Shown: in pieces, positions 1-8,723 of the stretch | Position numbering within the stretch: the first letter of the stretch is position 1 | How the letters are laid out: each line of letters starts with the position of its first letter | Source of the DNA: Geopseudomonas aromaticivorans | GTDB lineage: Bacteria; Pseudomonadota; Gammaproteobacteria; Pseudomonadales; Pseudomonadaceae | Reading direction: 5' to 3' | DNA: 64,000 nt | Assembly (NCBI RefSeq): GCF_019097855.1 | Contig: NZ_JAHRGL010000001.1 | Span: 372,001 to 436,000, forward strand | Position numbers and translations under genes: made by a program | The notes under the pieces: generated by a model | Seen by the model: the letters and a program-made list of their open reading frames with translations, nothing else | Told to the model about the DNA's origin: nothing | The model's database searches: none

Positions 1-545
1 ACCGCGTGGAAGTCGGCGAAGCTGGTGAACACATCCACCGAGCCGTCGTCGTTGCTAACGATGTCGTCGGCGCCGGCTTCCAGAGCGGCCTCCATCAAGG
101 CCTCCTCGTTGACGCCCGGAGCGAAGCTGATCTGGCCCTTGCGATCGAACATGTAGGCCACCGAACCGTCGGTACCCAGGTTGCCGCCGCATTTGCTGAA
201 GGCATGGCGCACTTCGGCCGCGGTGCGGTTGCGGTTGTCGGTCATCGCCTCGATGATGATCGCCACGCCACTCGGCGCGTAGCCTTCGTAGCTCAGCTCG
301 GCCATGTTGTCGGCTTCGTTGGTGCCGGCACCGCGGGCGATGGCGCGGTCGATCACGTCGCGCGACATGTTGGCGGTCAGCGCCTTGTCCACCGCCAGGC
401 GCAGGCGCGGATTGTCAGCCGGACTCGCCCCGCCCTTGGCGGCGACGGTCAGCTCGCGAATCAGCTTGGTGAAGATCTTGCCGCGCTTGGCGTCCTGGCG
501 TCCCTTGCGGTGCTTGATGTTGGCCCATTTGGAATGACCAGCCAT
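1..545 (-). CDS. yebC: YebC/PmpR family DNA-binding regulator, partial
   Basis: This is the N-terminal 181 residues of a YebC-family protein; the gene runs off the left edge, and the family is usually about 245 residues, so the C-terminal quarter is missing. The start [20 protein letters not shown] is the family signature. YebC-type proteins are cytoplasmic; some act as transcriptional regulators (PmpR in P. aeruginosa), and recent work links the family to relief of ribosome stalling. A GGAGAGAG Shine-Dalgarno precedes the ATG. It lies just downstream of aspS on the same strand, the usual Pseudomonas order (aspS-yebC-ruvC). Seen: start and signature. Known: family role. Which activity this copy has is not shown. 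Confidence 0.93.
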   Translation of the reverse strand, partial: MAGHSKWANIKHRKGRQDAKRGKIFTKLIRELTVAAKGGASPADNPRLRLAVDKALTANMSRDVIDRAIARGAGTNEADNMAELSYEGYAPSGVAIIIEAMTDNRNRTAAEVRHAFSKCGGNLGTDGSVAYMFDRKGQISFAPGVNEEALMEAALEAGADDIVSNDDGSVDVFTSFADFHA

Positions 546-600
546 GACTCTCTCCGTCGTATTTCTGGTGGATCTTGTACTTTTACCGCCCCCGAACTGA

Positions 601-625
601 AGGAGCCTGGCGTAACCAGGCTCCT
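601..625 (-). terminator. Hairpin between aspS and yebC
   Basis: A perfect 10-bp stem (601-610 with 616-625, AGGAGCCTGG/CCAGGCTCCT) with a 5-nt loop lies 11 bases past the aspS stop. The sequence following on the minus strand is only weakly T-rich, so it may end transcription partly or act as an RNA 3' end. Confidence 0.5.
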
Positions 626-635
626 GTCGGTCGGC

Positions 636-2411
636 TTATTCGGCCTTGGGCTGTTCGCGCAGGCGAATGTGCAATTCGCGCAGCGCCTTGTTGTCGACGA
701 TGCCCGGCGCCTGGGTCATGACGCAGGCGGCGCTCTGGGTTTTCGGGAAGGCGATGACTTCGCGGATCGAGCTGGCGCCGGTCATCAGCATGACCAGACG
801 ATCCAGACCGAAGGCCAGTCCACCGTGCGGCGGCGCGCCGAACTTCAGGGCGTCGAGCAGGAAGCCGAACTTCTCCTGCTGCTCTTCTTCGCTGATGCCC
901 AGCACGCGGAATACTGCCTGCTGCATGTCCTTGCTGTGGATACGGATGGAACCACCGCCCAGCTCGGTACCGTTGAGCACCATGTCGTAGGCACGCGACA
1001 GCGCGGCCGCCGGGTTGGCTTCCAGCTCGGCCGGGCTGCACTTGGGCGCGGTGAACGGGTGGTGCATGGCGGTCAGGCTGCCGTCGTCGTTTTCCTCGAA
1101 CATCGGGAAGTCGACCACCCACAGGGGCGCCCACTGGCAGGTCAGCAGGTTCAGGTCGTGGCCGAGCTTGATGCGCAGGGCACCCAGGGCTTCGGAAACG
1201 ATCTTGGCCTTGTCGGCACCGAAGAACACGATGTCGCCGTCGACGGCGCCAACGCGGTCGAGGATCACGTTCAGGTTGTCCAGCGGGATGTTCTTGACGA
1301 TCGGCGACTGCAGACCTTCGACACCCTTGGCGCGCTCGTTGACCTTGATGTAGGCCAGGCCCTTGGCGCCGTAGATGCTGACGAACTTGGTGTAGTCGTC
1401 GATCTGCTTGCGCGGCATGCTCGCCGCGCCCGGCACGCGCAGGGCGGTCACACGGCACTTCGGATCGTTGGCCGGGCCGGCAAACACCTTGAAGTCGACA
1501 TCCTTGAGCTGATCTTCGACATCGACCAGTTCCAGCGGGATGCGCAGGTCCGGTTTGTCGGAGCCGAAGCGGCGCATGGCTTCGGCCAGGGTCATGTGCG
1601 GCAGTTCGCCGAACTCGACGTCCAGCACTTCCTTGAACAGCTGGCGGATCATGGTCTCGGTGAGCCCCATGATGTCCGCTTCGTCGAGGAAGCTGGTCTC
1701 GATGTCGATCTGGGTGAATTCCGGCTGACGGTCGGCACGCAGGTCCTCGTCGCGGAAGCACTTGGCGATCTGGTAGTAGCGGTCGAAGCCGGCGACCATC
1801 AGCAGCTGCTTGAACAGCTGCGGCGACTGCGGCAGGGCAAAGAAGCTGCCGGCGTGTGTGCGGCTCGGCACCAGGTAGTCGCGCGCGCCTTCCGGAGTGG
1901 CGCGGGTCAGGATCGGCGTCTCGACGTCGAGGAAGCCGTTGTCGTCCAGGTAGCGACGGATGCTGCTGGTGATGCTCGAACGCAGCTTGAGCTTCTCGGC
2001 CATTTCCGGGCGACGCAGGTCGATGAAGCGGTAGCGCAGGCGGGTTTCCTCGCCGACGTCGGTGTACTCGTTGAGCGGGAACGGCGGGGTTTCCGCCTCG
2101 TTGAGCACTTCCAGCTCGTAGCCGAGCACCTCGATGGCACCGCTGGCCATGTTCGCATTGACCGCACCGGCCGGACGCAGGCGCACCTTGCCGGTGATTT
2201 TCACGACGTATTCGCTGCGCACGCGGTCGGCGGTGGCGAAGGTTTCCGCACGATCCGGATCGAATACCACCTGGGCCAGACCTTCGCGGTCGCGGATGTC
2301 GAGGAAGATCACCCCGCCGTGGTCGCGACGGCGATGGACCCAGCCGCACAGGGTGACTTCCTGGCCGTCCAGGCTTTCGTTGAGTTGGCCGCAATAGTGG
2401 CTGCGCATCAT
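636..2411 (-). CDS. aspS: Aspartate--tRNA(Asp/Asn) ligase
   Basis: Class II aminoacyl-tRNA synthetase, 591 residues, the exact length expected in Pseudomonas. It charges tRNA-Asp, and in Pseudomonas it is usually non-discriminating, also mischarging tRNA-Asn for GatCAB. The start chosen is the first of two tandem ATGs (protein begins [11 protein letters not shown]), not the longer upstream frame, because all relatives begin here. Visible features: N-terminal OB anticodon-binding domain (about 1-110), class II motif 2 around [20 protein letters not shown], bacterial insertion domain, and motif 3 GLAFGLDRL near the C-terminus. No frameshift or missing motif was seen. It is probably transcribed from the TATAAT-type promoter at 2552-2557 and followed by yebC. 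Confidence 0.97.
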   Translation of the reverse strand: MMRSHYCGQLNESLDGQEVTLCGWVHRRRDHGGVIFLDIRDREGLAQVVFDPDRAETFATADRVRSEYVVKITGKVRLRPAGAVNANMASGAIEVLGYELEVLNEAETPPFPLNEYTDVGEETRLRYRFIDLRRPEMAEKLKLRSSITSSIRRYLDDNGFLDVETPILTRATPEGARDYLVPSRTHAGSFFALPQSPQLFKQLLMVAGFDRYYQIAKCFRDEDLRADRQPEFTQIDIETSFLDEADIMGLTETMIRQLFKEVLDVEFGELPHMTLAEAMRRFGSDKPDLRIPLELVDVEDQLKDVDFKVFAGPANDPKCRVTALRVPGAASMPRKQIDDYTKFVSIYGAKGLAYIKVNERAKGVEGLQSPIVKNIPLDNLNVILDRVGAVDGDIVFFGADKAKIVSEALGALRIKLGHDLNLLTCQWAPLWVVDFPMFEENDDGSLTAMHHPFTAPKCSPAELEANPAAALSRAYDMVLNGTELGGGSIRIHSKDMQQAVFRVLGISEEEQQEKFGFLLDALKFGAPPHGGLAFGLDRLVMLMTGASSIREVIAFPKTQSAACVMTQAPGIVDNKALRELHIRLREQPKAE

Positions 2412-2551
2412 GGTCGGTTCGCTTCTCAAAGTCAGTCGTAAATTCCGCACGGCGGTCGATCCGCGGCTGCCAGGCAACCGCTGCCGCCACAGCCGCCAGC
2501 CTGCCGCGAACACGCGGGCAGCAGCAGGCCTTGCCGAGATAAAGGGCCGGG

Positions 2552-2557
2552 ATTATA
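2552..2557 (-). promoter_or_regulatory. Candidate -10 element of the aspS promoter
   Basis: On the minus strand this reads TATAAT, a perfect sigma-70 -10 hexamer, about 140 bases upstream of the aspS ATG. The matching -35 position is GC-rich and poor, so activity would need testing. Confidence 0.4.
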
Positions 2558-2624
2558 GCCTGAAATAATCCCCCCGCGCCTGCCCCGCCAGCAGCCGATT
2601 CTGCGTCTCGCCGCGCACGGGCAA

Positions 2625-2653
2625 TTGAGAGTACGAGGCCTTTACGGTTAAAT
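2625..2653 (+). promoter_or_regulatory. Candidate promoter of the cold-shock membrane protein gene
   Basis: TTGAGA (2625-2630) and TTAAAT (2648-2653) are separated by exactly 17 bp. Transcription from here would give a leader of about 150 nt before the start codon at 2814. Long leaders are typical of cold-shock genes. The rest of the 2412-2813 gap shows no convincing gene. Confidence 0.35.
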
Positions 2654-2813
2654 AGCCGCCGCGCCTAATCCGCTCGAGCCCATTGCCGCCGAGCCCGGCC
2701 AGGCGCTGTCCGGCCGACCGGTACGCCATCATCTGGCGTCCTTTCCCTTCCGCATTGCCGCCGTCTGCCGGAAATCCTCTGTTCAGTATTTGTTGGTTAC
2801 CAAGGTGAATTCG

Positions 2814-3476
2814 TTGAGCATATTGAAAACCGTCCATCTGTTGTCGGGCGTGGCTGCCCTGCTGCTGTCTTTCGTTCCCAGCCTGCGCGGCGAAGCCCTG
2901 CCCTGGCTGCAACAACCCGATGCCCTGTACCTGGCCTTCATCGGCCTGGCCAACCTGCTGATCTCCCCGCTGCTCGGCACCTCACGCCCGCGCGTGCAAC
3001 CGCTGAGCAGCGCCCTGCTGGTCCTCGCCACAGCACTGCAGGGCCTCGCCCTGCTGCTGCCGCTGGACAGCCTGGCCGGTCAGCCGGTGGTGCTGTACGC
3101 CCTGCTCGCCGTCGCGATTGCCGCCTTCCTGCAGCTGCTGCCGGGCCAGCCGGCCATGCCGGCGCAAGCCTCGGCACCGACCGAGCGGCCGGCACAGCCG
3201 GCAGCGCGGGTCAGCCCCGCCGCGGATGCCAAGTCCGCGCCCAGCGTCCGCCGCAGCGCGCCGAGCGCAGGCCGTGAAGCCGGCACGGTGAAGTGGTTCA
3301 ACACCTCCAAGGGCTTCGGCTTCATCTCCCGCGACAGCGGCGACGACATCTTCGTGCACTTTCGCGCCATTCGCGGCGATGGCCATCGGGTGCTGACCGA
3401 GGGCCAGCGCGTGGAGTTCACCGTGGCCCAGCGCGACAAGGGCCTGCAGGCCGAGGATGTCCTGATCATCGACTGA
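2814..3476 (+). CDS. Membrane protein with C-terminal cold-shock domain
   Basis: A 220-residue protein joining an N-terminal hydrophobic region of about four membrane helices (residues 5-115) through an Ala/Pro/Ser-rich linker to a C-terminal cold-shock domain (about 155-220). The nucleic-acid motifs RNP1 (KGFGFISR, about 166-173) and RNP2 (DIFVHF, about 178-183) are intact. The start chosen is the TTG at 2814 because AAGGTGA lies 6-7 bases upstream; a GTG at 2805 and a TTG at 2790 are alternatives without a good ribosome site. Pseudomonas carries this fused gene near aspS (PA0961). The cytoplasmic OB-fold probably binds RNA or single-stranded DNA at the inner membrane; the function is not established. 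Confidence 0.85.
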   Translation: MSILKTVHLLSGVAALLLSFVPSLRGEALPWLQQPDALYLAFIGLANLLISPLLGTSRPRVQPLSSALLVLATALQGLALLLPLDSLAGQPVVLYALLAVAIAAFLQLLPGQPAMPAQASAPTERPAQPAARVSPAADAKSAPSVRRSAPSAGREAGTVKWFNTSKGFGFISRDSGDDIFVHFRAIRGDGHRVLTEGQRVEFTVAQRDKGLQAEDVLIID

Positions 3477-3495
3477 CCCGCATCTGCTTGAGCGC

Positions 3496-3533
3496 AAACG
3501 ACAGAGCCCGCCATTTGGCGGGCTCTGTCGTTT
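3496..3533. terminator. Bidirectional terminator between the cold-shock gene and slyX
   Basis: A long perfect stem (AAACGACAGAGCCCGCC at 3496-3512 with its complement at 3517-3533), a 4-nt loop, and A/T ends on both sides. It serves the two convergent genes. Confidence 0.9.
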
Positions 3534-3545
3534 CTGGGCCGGGAC

Positions 3546-3752
3546 TCAATAGTGCGGCGGCGGCGCTTCGTCCTCCACCGGGCCGATCTGCCCGGCCAGA
3601 TCGGCCTGACGCGAGGCCAGCGCCTCGATCTGCCGCTGCAGGCGCTCGATCAGCCGGTTCTGCGTCAGCAGCTCGTCACTCAGCTGTTGCAGGGCATCGT
3701 CCTGAAAGGCCAGACGGGTTTCCAGTTCGGTAACGCGCAGCTCCAGGCTCAT
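3546..3752 (-). CDS. slyX: SlyX family protein
   Basis: A 68-residue, almost wholly coiled-coil protein starting MSLELRVTELETRLAFQDD and ending in the family's PPPHY tail. SlyX is a small cytoplasmic protein of unknown biochemical role, named for its position next to slyD in enterobacteria. Its ATG overlaps the stop codon of the upstream HIT gene (ATGA), so the two are translationally coupled. Confidence 0.93.
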   Translation of the reverse strand: MSLELRVTELETRLAFQDDALQQLSDELLTQNRLIERLQRQIEALASRQADLAGQIGPVEDEAPPPHY

Positions 3753-4183
3753 GCCGCCTCCACCGCGAAACGGAAATCGGCACTGTCCAGAACCAGCTTC
3801 AGCCGGTCACGCACGTCCTTCACTTCGTCCTCGCGGTAAGGCACCGCCGGCTGGCGGCCCCACACCGGCGCCGGCCAGGCCGCGTCACCGCGACGGCGAA
3901 CGATGACGTGCATGTGCAACTGGCTGACCACGTTGCCGAGGGTGGCGACGTTCATCTTGTCGGCCTTGAAGACGTCCTTGAGCAGCTCGGCCAGCAGGGT
4001 GGTCTCGCGCCACAGCGAACGCTGATCGGCCTCGTCGAGCTGGAACAGCTCGCTGACCTCCGCGCGTCGCGGCACCAGGATGAACCAGGGATAGCTGGCA
4101 TCGTTCATCAGCAGCAGGCGACACAGCGGGAAGTCACCCAGATGCAGGGTGTCCTGCTGCAGGCGGGGATCGAGGGCGAACAT
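3749..4183 (-). CDS. HIT domain nucleotide hydrolase
   Basis: A 144-residue histidine-triad protein. The active-site segment QLHMHVIVRRRGD carries the H-x-H-x pattern with the third histidine position replaced by Val/Arg, as in many proteobacterial HIT members near slyX. The start is the internal ATG (MFALDPRL) preceded by AAGGAG; a longer upstream frame lacks a ribosome site. HIT enzymes cleave nucleotide-phosphoryl bonds (dinucleoside polyphosphates, AMP-lysine); the substrate here is not known. It forms a two-gene unit with slyX. Confidence 0.9.
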   Translation of the reverse strand: MFALDPRLQQDTLHLGDFPLCRLLLMNDASYPWFILVPRRAEVSELFQLDEADQRSLWRETTLLAELLKDVFKADKMNVATLGNVVSQLHMHVIVRRRGDAAWPAPVWGRQPAVPYREDEVKDVRDRLKLVLDSADFRFAVEAA

Positions 4184-4266
4184 GGCGGCATCTCCTTGTT
4201 GAACAGCTGAGGGTTGCCCGGCGCGGGCGTGACCGGCGACGAGCCACAGCACTGGACGGCGTTATT

Positions 4267-5769
4267 TCAGTGTGCCACAGCTTGCCGCGCAACGGCCGCC
4301 GGCTGCTTGCGCGGCAACCATACCGTCACCTCGAGGCCACCCAGCGCCGCCTTGTCGAGCAGGATCTCGCCGCCATGCAGCTCGACGATGCGCTGGACGA
4401 TGGACAGCCCCAGCCCCGCACCCTGCCCTGCGCCCTGTCGGTAGAAGCGGCGGAACAGCTGTTCGCGTTGCTCGGCCGGCACCCCTGGCCCGCTGTCGGC
4501 GATGCGCAGGCCTACACGCGGCGTCTCGGCGAGCAGGCGGACGGCGATCTGCCCGCCCAGCGGGGTGTACTGCACGGCATTGCCAACCAGGTTCTGCAGC
4601 AGAGTGCCCAGGCTCGGCGCGTCGGCCACCAGCCGGTAATCCGCCGTCTCGTCGTAGTCGAGGACCAGTTCCTGCTCGCGCTCCAGCGCCAGGGGGATCA
4701 GCTCGGCCAGCTCCTCGCGCACGTAGCGCGCCAGATCCAGCTCGGCCATGGCCACCTGCAGCGCATCCGGGGCAAGACGCGCCAGGGTGAGCATCTGGGT
4801 CACCACGCGGGTCGCACGGTCGACACCGCCTTTCAGTTGCTGCAGTGCCGCGGCGCGGTCGGCGGCCTCCGGCGCCTCCAGGGCGTTCTGCGCGTGGATG
4901 CGCAGCACCGCCAGCGGCGTGCGCAACTCGTGGGCGGCATCGGCAAGGAAGCGCTTCTCCCGTTCCAGCACGCTGGTGACCTGCTGCAGCAGGCGATTGA
5001 GTGCGGCGACCATCGGCTCCAGCTCCTGCGGCAGCGGCGCCAGGGTCAGCGGCGCGAGATTTTCCGCATCGCGCGCCTTGATCAGGCGCACCACCTGCTC
5101 CAGCGGGCGCAGGCCCAGGCCAATCGCCGACCACACCAGCAGCGCCAGCAGCGGCAGGCCGATCAGGTCCGGCAGCAGGCTGCGCAGGGTGATGCTGCCG
5201 ACCAGCTCGCCGCGCACATCCTCCCGCTCGGCGACCAGGATCCAGTGCCGGTCGACCACGTCCTGACGCAGGAACACCCGCCAGTAGTTTTCACCCACGT
5301 GCAGCGTGTGATAGCCGATCAGCTGCGGCGCCAGCACCGACAGCGGCTCCCGCTCGCCGGAAGCCGGCCCGGCGCCATAGTCCGGCAACTGCTCGAGCAG
5401 CCGTTCGAGCAGGGCTGGCGGCGCGCTGGCCGAGCGCAGCAAGGGCTGCCCGCGGTTATCGAGCACCAGAAAAGCCAGCTTGGTCTCGTAGCGATGGCCA
5501 TCGAGCGGCGCAGCCGACTCGCCCACACCGTGCCCGCCCTGCAGCGCCGCATCCAGCGCCTCTTGCAGGGCAAGACGGGTCGCCGGCGACAGATCGCCGC
5601 CGACCATGCCCTCCAGCAGCCGCGCCGCATGCGCCAGATAGGCATCGAACAGCTCCTCGATCTCGTGCCGGGCATCGCTGTAGCTGCGCCAGGAAATCAG
5701 TGTCAGGGCAATGCACAGCACGCCCAGCACCAGCACCAGGGTACGCGAGCGGATCGAACGCAACCTCAT
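4267..5769 (-). CDS. Two-component sensor histidine kinase, QseC/PmrB type
   Basis: A 500-residue inner-membrane kinase. Visible order: TM1 (about 10-28), a periplasmic sensor of about 165 residues of the QseC N-terminal type, TM2 (about 199-218), a short HAMP-like linker, a dimerisation/phosphoacceptor helix with His280 in DAAHELRTPLA, then an ATPase domain with N box NLVGNAVQYTP, G1 DSGPGVP and G2 GAGLGLSIV. It phosphorylates the regulator encoded just upstream, whose stop overlaps this ATG by ATGA. The signal cannot be read from the sequence; PmrB-like cation or peptide sensing and TctE-like carboxylate sensing are both possible. Confidence 0.9.
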   Translation of the reverse strand: MRLRSIRSRTLVLVLGVLCIALTLISWRSYSDARHEIEELFDAYLAHAARLLEGMVGGDLSPATRLALQEALDAALQGGHGVGESAAPLDGHRYETKLAFLVLDNRGQPLLRSASAPPALLERLLEQLPDYGAGPASGEREPLSVLAPQLIGYHTLHVGENYWRVFLRQDVVDRHWILVAEREDVRGELVGSITLRSLLPDLIGLPLLALLVWSAIGLGLRPLEQVVRLIKARDAENLAPLTLAPLPQELEPMVAALNRLLQQVTSVLEREKRFLADAAHELRTPLAVLRIHAQNALEAPEAADRAAALQQLKGGVDRATRVVTQMLTLARLAPDALQVAMAELDLARYVREELAELIPLALEREQELVLDYDETADYRLVADAPSLGTLLQNLVGNAVQYTPLGGQIAVRLLAETPRVGLRIADSGPGVPAEQREQLFRRFYRQGAGQGAGLGLSIVQRIVELHGGEILLDKAALGGLEVTVWLPRKQPAAVARQAVAH

Positions 5770-6425
5770 GCCTTGTCCACCAGGTAGCCCACCCCGCGCA
5801 CGGTACGGATCAGCTCGGGAAAGAACTTCTTGCGCAGGTGATGCACATGCACCTCGAGGGCATTGCTTTCCACCTCCTCGTTCCAGCCGTACAGCACCTG
5901 CTGCAGCTTGTCGCGGGTCAGCACGCGCCCCGGCTGGGCCAGCAGTTCGTGGAGCAGGAGGAACTCCTTGCGCGGCAGGTTGACCGGCGTGCCCTGGTAG
6001 GTCACCTGCTGGCTGTCCGGCTCCAGACGGATGCCGCGGTATTCCAGCGCCGACTGGGCTCGACCGAAGCTGCGGCGCAGCAGGGCACGCAGGCGCGCCT
6101 TGAGCTCGGCGACATCGAAGGGCTTGATCAGGTAGTCATCGGCGCCGGCATCCAGCCCGGCGATGCGGTCGCTGGTCGCATCGCGCGCGGTCAGCACCAG
6201 CACCGGCAGGGCATTGCCGGTCGTGCGCAAGCGACGCAGTACTTCCAGACCGTCCATGCGCGGCAGGCCGAGATCCAGCACGCACAGTTCGAAACTCTCG
6301 TGACTCAGGGCATGCAGGGCGCTGACGCCATCCTGCACCCAGTCCACGGTGTAGCCCTCGGGCTTGAGCGCGGTGCGGATCCCCTCGCCCAGCGCCCTGT
6401 CGTCTTCCACCAGCAATATCCGCAT
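5766..6425 (-). CDS. Two-component response regulator, OmpR/QseB/PmrA type
   Basis: A 219-residue regulator: receiver domain (1-120) with acidic pocket EDD and phosphoacceptor Asp51 in VLDLGLPRMDG, then a winged-helix DNA-binding domain with the RTVRGVGYLVD terminal wing. The pattern NEEVESNALEVHVHHLRKK is typical of the QseB/PmrA branch. First gene of the pair with the kinase at 4267-5769. The 145 bases between it and the TPR gene show no further gene. Confidence 0.92.
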   Translation of the reverse strand: MRILLVEDDRALGEGIRTALKPEGYTVDWVQDGVSALHALSHESFELCVLDLGLPRMDGLEVLRRLRTTGNALPVLVLTARDATSDRIAGLDAGADDYLIKPFDVAELKARLRALLRRSFGRAQSALEYRGIRLEPDSQQVTYQGTPVNLPRKEFLLLHELLAQPGRVLTRDKLQQVLYGWNEEVESNALEVHVHHLRKKFFPELIRTVRGVGYLVDKA

Positions 6426-6570
6426 TCACCACTCCTCGGTCAGCCCACCCCGGCACCCTGGTCTGCATGCTGCGGACATGACTGCGCCGGACTGACGGGA
6501 GTATCGCACTCTCGCCAGCCCGGCGCGCAGACGACGGGCTCAGCCCGTCACATCAGGGCTTACCATCGCC

Positions 6571-7227
6571 TCATTCCTTTGCGGCCTGCACCTTCTGCAG
6601 CAGCGCCTGCGCCTCCTTGCGCCGACCGGCATCGGCCACCTCGCGGCCCGGGCGCGCCGGCGCCGCCAGCGCCTTCTCCAGCGCCACTTGGGCCTCGGCA
6701 TAGCGCTTCTGGCGCAGCAGGAAGTCGCCGTAGAAATAGTTGGCGTCGATGCCGGTCGGATTCAGGCTGAGCGCCTGCTTGAGCAGCTGCTCGGCGCGCT
6801 TGTCATCGCCGAAGCTGATCGGCCAGCCCGGCACCTGGTAGTACAGCGAGCCGAGGCTAGTGTAGGCCGAGCCGTCGAGGGCCTTGGCGTCGAGCTTGAT
6901 CGCCGCCTCGAACTCGCCGCGTGCCTGCTTGACTAGATCCAGCGCGCCCAGGCCGCCCTTGGCACCGGCCCAGGTGCTGAGGATGATGCCGCGCCAGACC
7001 AGCAGCTCGGCGGCCTGAGGTTCGGCCTTGAGCGCGCTCTCGGCCTCGTCGGCCAGCTTGGCGAACGCCGCCTCGCGCTGCGTCTCCGGCAGCTGGTAGT
7101 TGATCTCGGCCCAGCGCCCCTGCAGACGCTTGAGGCTCTGCTCGCCGACCTCGCTCAAGGCGAAGCTCGGCAGACTGAACAGCAGGGCACCACCCAGGAT
7201 CAGGTTACGCACGATGGATTTCGGCAT
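6571..7227 (-). CDS. Secreted tetratricopeptide-repeat protein
   Basis: A 218-residue protein with a signal peptide (positive MPKSIVRN, hydrophobic core, cleavage probably after SFA) and helical TPR-like repeats over about 60-200, for example the stretch LNPTGIDANYFYGDFLLRQK. The start is the ATG at 7227 preceded by GTGGAG; the ATG 12 bases upstream overlaps that ribosome site. It is 24 bases downstream of the short-chain reductase and is probably the last gene of the cluster that begins at 10866. Periplasmic scaffold or assembly role is an inference only. Confidence 0.72.
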   Translation of the reverse strand: MPKSIVRNLILGGALLFSLPSFALSEVGEQSLKRLQGRWAEINYQLPETQREAAFAKLADEAESALKAEPQAAELLVWRGIILSTWAGAKGGLGALDLVKQARGEFEAAIKLDAKALDGSAYTSLGSLYYQVPGWPISFGDDKRAEQLLKQALSLNPTGIDANYFYGDFLLRQKRYAEAQVALEKALAAPARPGREVADAGRRKEAQALLQKVQAAKE

Positions 7228-7251
7228 GGGGTTCTCCACTCCGGGGAAAGG

Positions 7252-8043
7252 TCAGGACTTGCTGCGGGCAAAGCGCTGGATGATCGGCAACTGCTTGCGC
7301 AGGGCTTGATCGACCACCCGCGGCAGCAGGCTGTTGAGGCGCACGAAGAGCTTTTCCGGCCAGCCGAGGTACAGCTCCTCGCTTTCGCGGCCAATCGCGG
7401 CGACCACCGCGTCGGCCACCAGCGCCGGCGCATCCATCGCCACCTTGAGTTCGGTGTTCATCGCCACCACGCTCTGCTCGTTCATCTCGGTGCGGGTGGC
7501 GCGTGGCGCAATGTACATGACCTTGACCCGCGTGTCGGCCAGCTCGCGGCGCAGCGCCTCGGAGAAGCCGCGCAGGGCGAACTTGCTCGCGCAGTAGGCG
7601 GTGAAACCCGGATAGCCGATGGAGCCGAAGGTCGAGCCGATGTTCACCAGCAGCGCCCGTTCCTGTTGGCGCAGCAGCGGCAGCAGGCGATGGGTGAGCT
7701 GCAGCGTGGCGGTGACGTTGAGCTGGATCAGCGCGGCCAGCGCCTCCTCGTCGTGCTGCTCGAGCATGCTGAAATGATTGACCCCGGCCGCGTTGATCAG
7801 CACGTTGATGCCGCCGAAGCGCCGGGCCGCCTGCAGCACCGCGTCACGCCCCGCGCTGGAGGTGATGTCGGCACACACGCTCTCGGCGCGGCCATGGCTC
7901 TGCGCCACCAACTGCTCGAGACGCGTCGCCTGGCGGCCGACCAGCAGCAGGTGGGCCCCGCCGGCGCACAGGCGCTCGGCCAGCTGCTGGCCGATGCCGC
8001 CGGTGGCGCCGGTCAGCAGGATGCGGCACTCAGGCAGTTGCAT
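7252..8043 (-). CDS. Short-chain dehydrogenase/reductase
   Basis: A 263-residue classical SDR: dinucleotide motif TGATGGIG (11-18), NAAG at 84-87, catalytic Ser near 137-141, Tyr150 and Lys154 in YCASK. The C-terminal extension with a hydrophobic stretch (ELYLGWPEKLFVRLNSLLP) resembles SDRs acting on lipids or acyl intermediates. The start overlaps the stop of the oxidase gene by 14 bases, so translation is coupled. Likely an NADP-dependent ketone or alcohol step in the pathway encoded by this cluster. Confidence 0.85.
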   Translation of the reverse strand: MQLPECRILLTGATGGIGQQLAERLCAGGAHLLLVGRQATRLEQLVAQSHGRAESVCADITSSAGRDAVLQAARRFGGINVLINAAGVNHFSMLEQHDEEALAALIQLNVTATLQLTHRLLPLLRQQERALLVNIGSTFGSIGYPGFTAYCASKFALRGFSEALRRELADTRVKVMYIAPRATRTEMNEQSVVAMNTELKVAMDAPALVADAVVAAIGRESEELYLGWPEKLFVRLNSLLPRVVDQALRKQLPIIQRFARSKS

Positions 8044-8710
8044 TGGCGCTCTCCCCGACCGCGGCCAGCGGCAGGCTGCGGAACATGTCGCCGTACAGAC
8101 GGTAGACCACCTTGGAGGTGTGGATCACCGCGGCCTGATCGGCCGGATCGTCGAGACGGTTCATCAGCTTCTTGAAGAACTCGACATGGCCGATGTCCAG
8201 GCTGCCGTGGGAGGTCAGGTAGCTGAAGGCCTGCGGCGGCAGCTGCAGGTGTTCCTGGATGATGCCGGCCGCCTGGGTGGCCAGGGCGATGCTGGTGCCT
8301 TCCAGCACGTTGACCATGCCGAAGAAGCTCACCGGGTTGTCCCGGGCGATGCGGTCGTAGACGTAGCTGACCATCAGCTCGGTCGGCAGGTTCGGCGTCT
8401 CCCGGCGCACCGCCTCGGCATCGGCGCCGCAGGCACGGATGTCGTTGAGGACCCACTCCTGGTGGCCGTACTCCTCCTCGATGTATTCGGCAATCGCCTC
8501 GCGCAGCCACTCCAGCCGCTCCGGCAGGCGCGCACCGCAGGCCATCAGCAGCGGCACGGTGTGCTTGACGTGGTGGTAGGCCTGACCGAGGAAGGCCACG
8601 TAGCTGTCCAGGCCGATCCCGCCGGCCATCACCTGGCGGAGGATCGGCGCGGCCAGCAGGTACTCGCGCTCGGCAACGGTCTGCTCTTGCAGGGTCTCGT
8701 AGAAACTCAT
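8030..8710 (-). CDS. Haem-oxygenase-like diiron oxidase (iron-containing redox enzyme family)
   Basis: A 226-residue all-helical protein of the TenA/haem-oxygenase-like fold. Candidate metal ligands are spaced as in the HDO group (UndA, SznF-type enzymes): E80-x-x-H83 (EEYGHQEW), E137 (NVLEGTS), H168, D172 and H175 (HGSLDIGHVEF). Known members use O2 to cleave or hydroxylate fatty acids or amines. Lying between an acyl-activating enzyme and an SDR, it probably oxidises a fatty-acid-derived substrate, but the product is unknown. TenA thiaminase is less likely because the diiron set is present and no thiamin genes are near. Confidence 0.75.
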   Translation of the reverse strand: MSFYETLQEQTVAEREYLLAAPILRQVMAGGIGLDSYVAFLGQAYHHVKHTVPLLMACGARLPERLEWLREAIAEYIEEEYGHQEWVLNDIRACGADAEAVRRETPNLPTELMVSYVYDRIARDNPVSFFGMVNVLEGTSIALATQAAGIIQEHLQLPPQAFSYLTSHGSLDIGHVEFFKKLMNRLDDPADQAAVIHTSKVVYRLYGDMFRSLPLAAVGESANATA

Positions 8711-8723
8711 CAGTGCGCTTCCT

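Noticed and set aside
6-2441. An 811-codon open frame on the plus strand
   Set aside because: It is antisense to yebC and aspS, has the amino acid bias (Gly/His/Val/Gln) typical of high-GC shadow frames, and aspS on the other strand is unmistakable.
2553-2915. A possible 120-codon gene between aspS and the cold-shock gene
   Set aside because: It overlaps the start of the cold-shock gene, has no ribosome site and no family resemblance.
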